Origin: Hyposmocoma kahamanoa
Lineage: Eukaryota > Arthropoda > Insecta > Lepidoptera > Cosmopterigidae
NCBI RefSeq assembly: GCF_003589595.1
Contig: NW_020653945.1
Location: forward strand, 6,272,631-6,336,630
DNA: 64,000 nt
Direction: 5' to 3'
In this document: one piece after another, positions 62,350 to 64,000 of the stretch
Position numbering within the stretch: position 1 is the stretch's first letter
How the letters are laid out: every line of letters starts with the position of its first letter
The notes under the pieces: generated by a model
Database searches by the model: none
What the model was told of the DNA's origin: nothing
What the model saw: only the letters and a program-made list of their open reading frames with translations
Made by a program: the position numbers and the translations under genes

Positions 62350-63425
62350 AAAAAATAGTTCTATTATGTCTTTTACTTTTGATAGAATACTGTTCTTATT
62401 TCCTTTGTTACGATTGCTATGACATTAGGTACGTATAAACTGCTTTCTGTACTTATCTACATTTAAAATCAATGTATTTCTTCGCGCAAATACAAAACAT
62501 CAATCGGCCATAAATCGTCGTAACCAAGCAATCTCGCCACATGGGAGAGTATAAGTTACTTTCTCGGCTGGATTTGAATAAAAAGCTCATCCGTATGCTA
62601 CGGAAGTCTGCAGAGCTACATTTGTCGATTGCGTGAATTACCGAATACTGCAAAACAATACGTCACTTCAACGTCATGACCACGGAAGAAAAAAACAATG
62701 GAAGTGCCTCAGGCCTCGATTACTATCAGATAAAACTCGCGCATTCTTAATTTGAAAGACTACAAAATCTTGTTAATGATTGGTCGTAGGTTCAAATTTA
62801 AAAATAAATAACAAATTCTGGATTGTTAATTTCGTCGTTTAAAGTTCAGTACCATCAATACCTACGTATTATTGCAACTTACGACGTTTTGATATTGTAG
62901 TGAAATTTCTATCAATGTGCTGCCATGTAGCGGTTAATTGCTGAACCATGACGAATTGGAGTTATTTATTTCGTTCTTCAAATAGAAGCGACCATATTGC
63001 AGGGGTATAAGGTTTACTTTCGTTCCTTCTAACAAAAAAAATATTTCGATAAACAGAAAATTAAAAATTTATTCAAATAAGCTTTTCCGGTGATATGAAA
63101 TACCACCACACAGGTAACCATTTTTGCACTCCAAAACAGCACAATAAGGCATTTTTCTAGGATTTTAGAGAATTTGCACGAAAGAATGACACAATCATAT
63201 CATACAAAGAGAAAATGGCGGACTGAACTCAGATAATATATATTTCGAGACCTACAATTGGCACGCGTCAGACGCTAACGAACCACTTCTACTGTATTTA
63301 TTATTCTGTGGTCATGACAAATCTTGATTCCTGATACAGGAAAATAACGTAGCGGTAATATTGACGGTACTTTTAAAAATATAAAAGGTTCCGTTTGGGT
63401 ATTTTGTGGACTCCGTTGCACAAAT
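62350..63425. other. Intergenic DNA, no gene seen
   Basis: No coding segment or recognised element. Confidence 0.5.
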
Positions 63426-63745
63426 GTTACGGTGGCACTTCACATAGCTATTGTATTTGCGCATTTGATATATTTGGCAAACAATCACCATGTCTAGGTA
63501 GCATGTGTGACAAAGTATTTGCGTCGTTTACCTATTTGACAAATACAGCAAATATCAAACACGAAGCCAAATAGGCATATACTCCAGTAAACCGTCCACA
63601 CTATGGTCGTGTTCATTATTTGAATTCCTTACTTGGCTCCATGTTAGATGGTCATGTTTATTTGTACGTCTAATATTTTTCCAAGTACATCAAACACCCC
63701 AGAGCGAATACAAGTAGCCATGTGAAGTGCCACCATTACGAAAAA
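63426..63745. mobile_element. MITE with GGTGGCACTTCACAT termini
   Basis: ACGGTGGCACTTCACATAGC with TATTGTATTTGCGC at the left is inverted at the right (GAATACAAGTAGCCATGTGA with AGTGCCACCATTACG), about 33 bp with a few mismatches. Inner parts also carry paired TATTTGCGTC and CAAATA-rich motifs. No transposase. Confidence 0.75.
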
Positions 63746-64000
63746 TGTAATCACAGACATTTTTATTTTTTGGCCGTCGGTGGAGGTTGTATCGCTTGGG
63801 CTTACACACGGCTATAGAAACGTATGCCACACACACACATACACAGAGCGCGTAGAATATACACGTGAAACCATATAGCCTGACAGATCTATGGGGGATC
63901 TCTTAGACGTCTATGTACGTCATCGTCGTTACAAGCAGGGGTTTACGTTCCCGATTCAAGCGTGAAGTCAAATTGAGCATATTGTGTAGCATTCAAGCCG
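63746..64000. other. Right edge of window, no gene seen
   Basis: It contains a short ACACACACACATACACA tract near 63830. Nothing else is recognised. Confidence 0.5.

Overview
The window looks like AT-rich, repeat-dense nuclear DNA of an insect, most probably a moth or butterfly. This rests on GT-AG introns, several tRNA-headed SINE families, decayed non-LTR retrotransposons, a dead mariner, and short dispersed sequences I recognise as typical of Lepidoptera (for example the 'AACCGACTTCAAAAAAGGAGG' and 'GGGCGCAGTGGCAGTGCC' repeats). No database search was possible, so the species is not named. Two 10-N assembly gaps are present (25921-25930 and 38742-38751).

Real genes. The first 38 kb holds a head-to-tail array of three + strand genes of the UPF0764 / C16orf89 family (DUF4735-type secreted proteins of unknown biochemical function). 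Copy 1 enters from the left edge: only its last four coding exons are in the window (1151-8126). Copy 2 is complete (six exons, 14285-23306, 383 residues by exon joining). Copy 3 is complete (seven exons, 28964-38187, 377 residues). Shared exons have the same intron phases (1,1,1,2,1). Copies 1 and 2 resemble each other more than either resembles copy 3. Copy 3 has one extra phase-2 intron that splits the last exon, and it ends in a short acidic tail. Copies 2 and 3 begin with signal-peptide-like segments, so the proteins are probably secreted and disulfide-bonded. All joins, splice sites and phases were worked out by eye; none is backed by transcripts.

Layout. 1-8.2 kb: copy 1 3' exons, whose introns hold an RTE-type 3' end, an Ingi/Jockey/CR1-like retroelement tail, SINEs and an antisense reverse-transcriptase remnant. 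8.2-14.3 kb: retroelement remains and a MITE. 14.3-23.3 kb: copy 2, with a reverse-transcriptase element in intron 2, an unexplained GC-rich block in intron 3, and a MITE 10 bp past the exon 4 end. 23.4-28.9 kb: repeats and a gap. 29.0-38.2 kb: copy 3. 38.4-64 kb: no host gene I can support; a tandem duplication beside a gap, RTE and Penelope-like remnants, SINEs, many copies of a ~280-bp dispersed repeat (family A), a pair of homologous ~450-bp blocks of unknown nature (44.3 and 51.7 kb), a dead mariner (59-60 kb) and a MITE (63.4 kb).

Most notable non-gene signal: short, near-perfect inverted duplications (12-34 bp arms with 1-65 nt spacers, plus one ~105 bp arm pair), found in introns, in intergenic DNA and inside two retroelement coding regions. 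They look like footprints of strand-switching (snap-back) replication. I found no CRISPR array, prokaryotic operon, virus or toxin gene.
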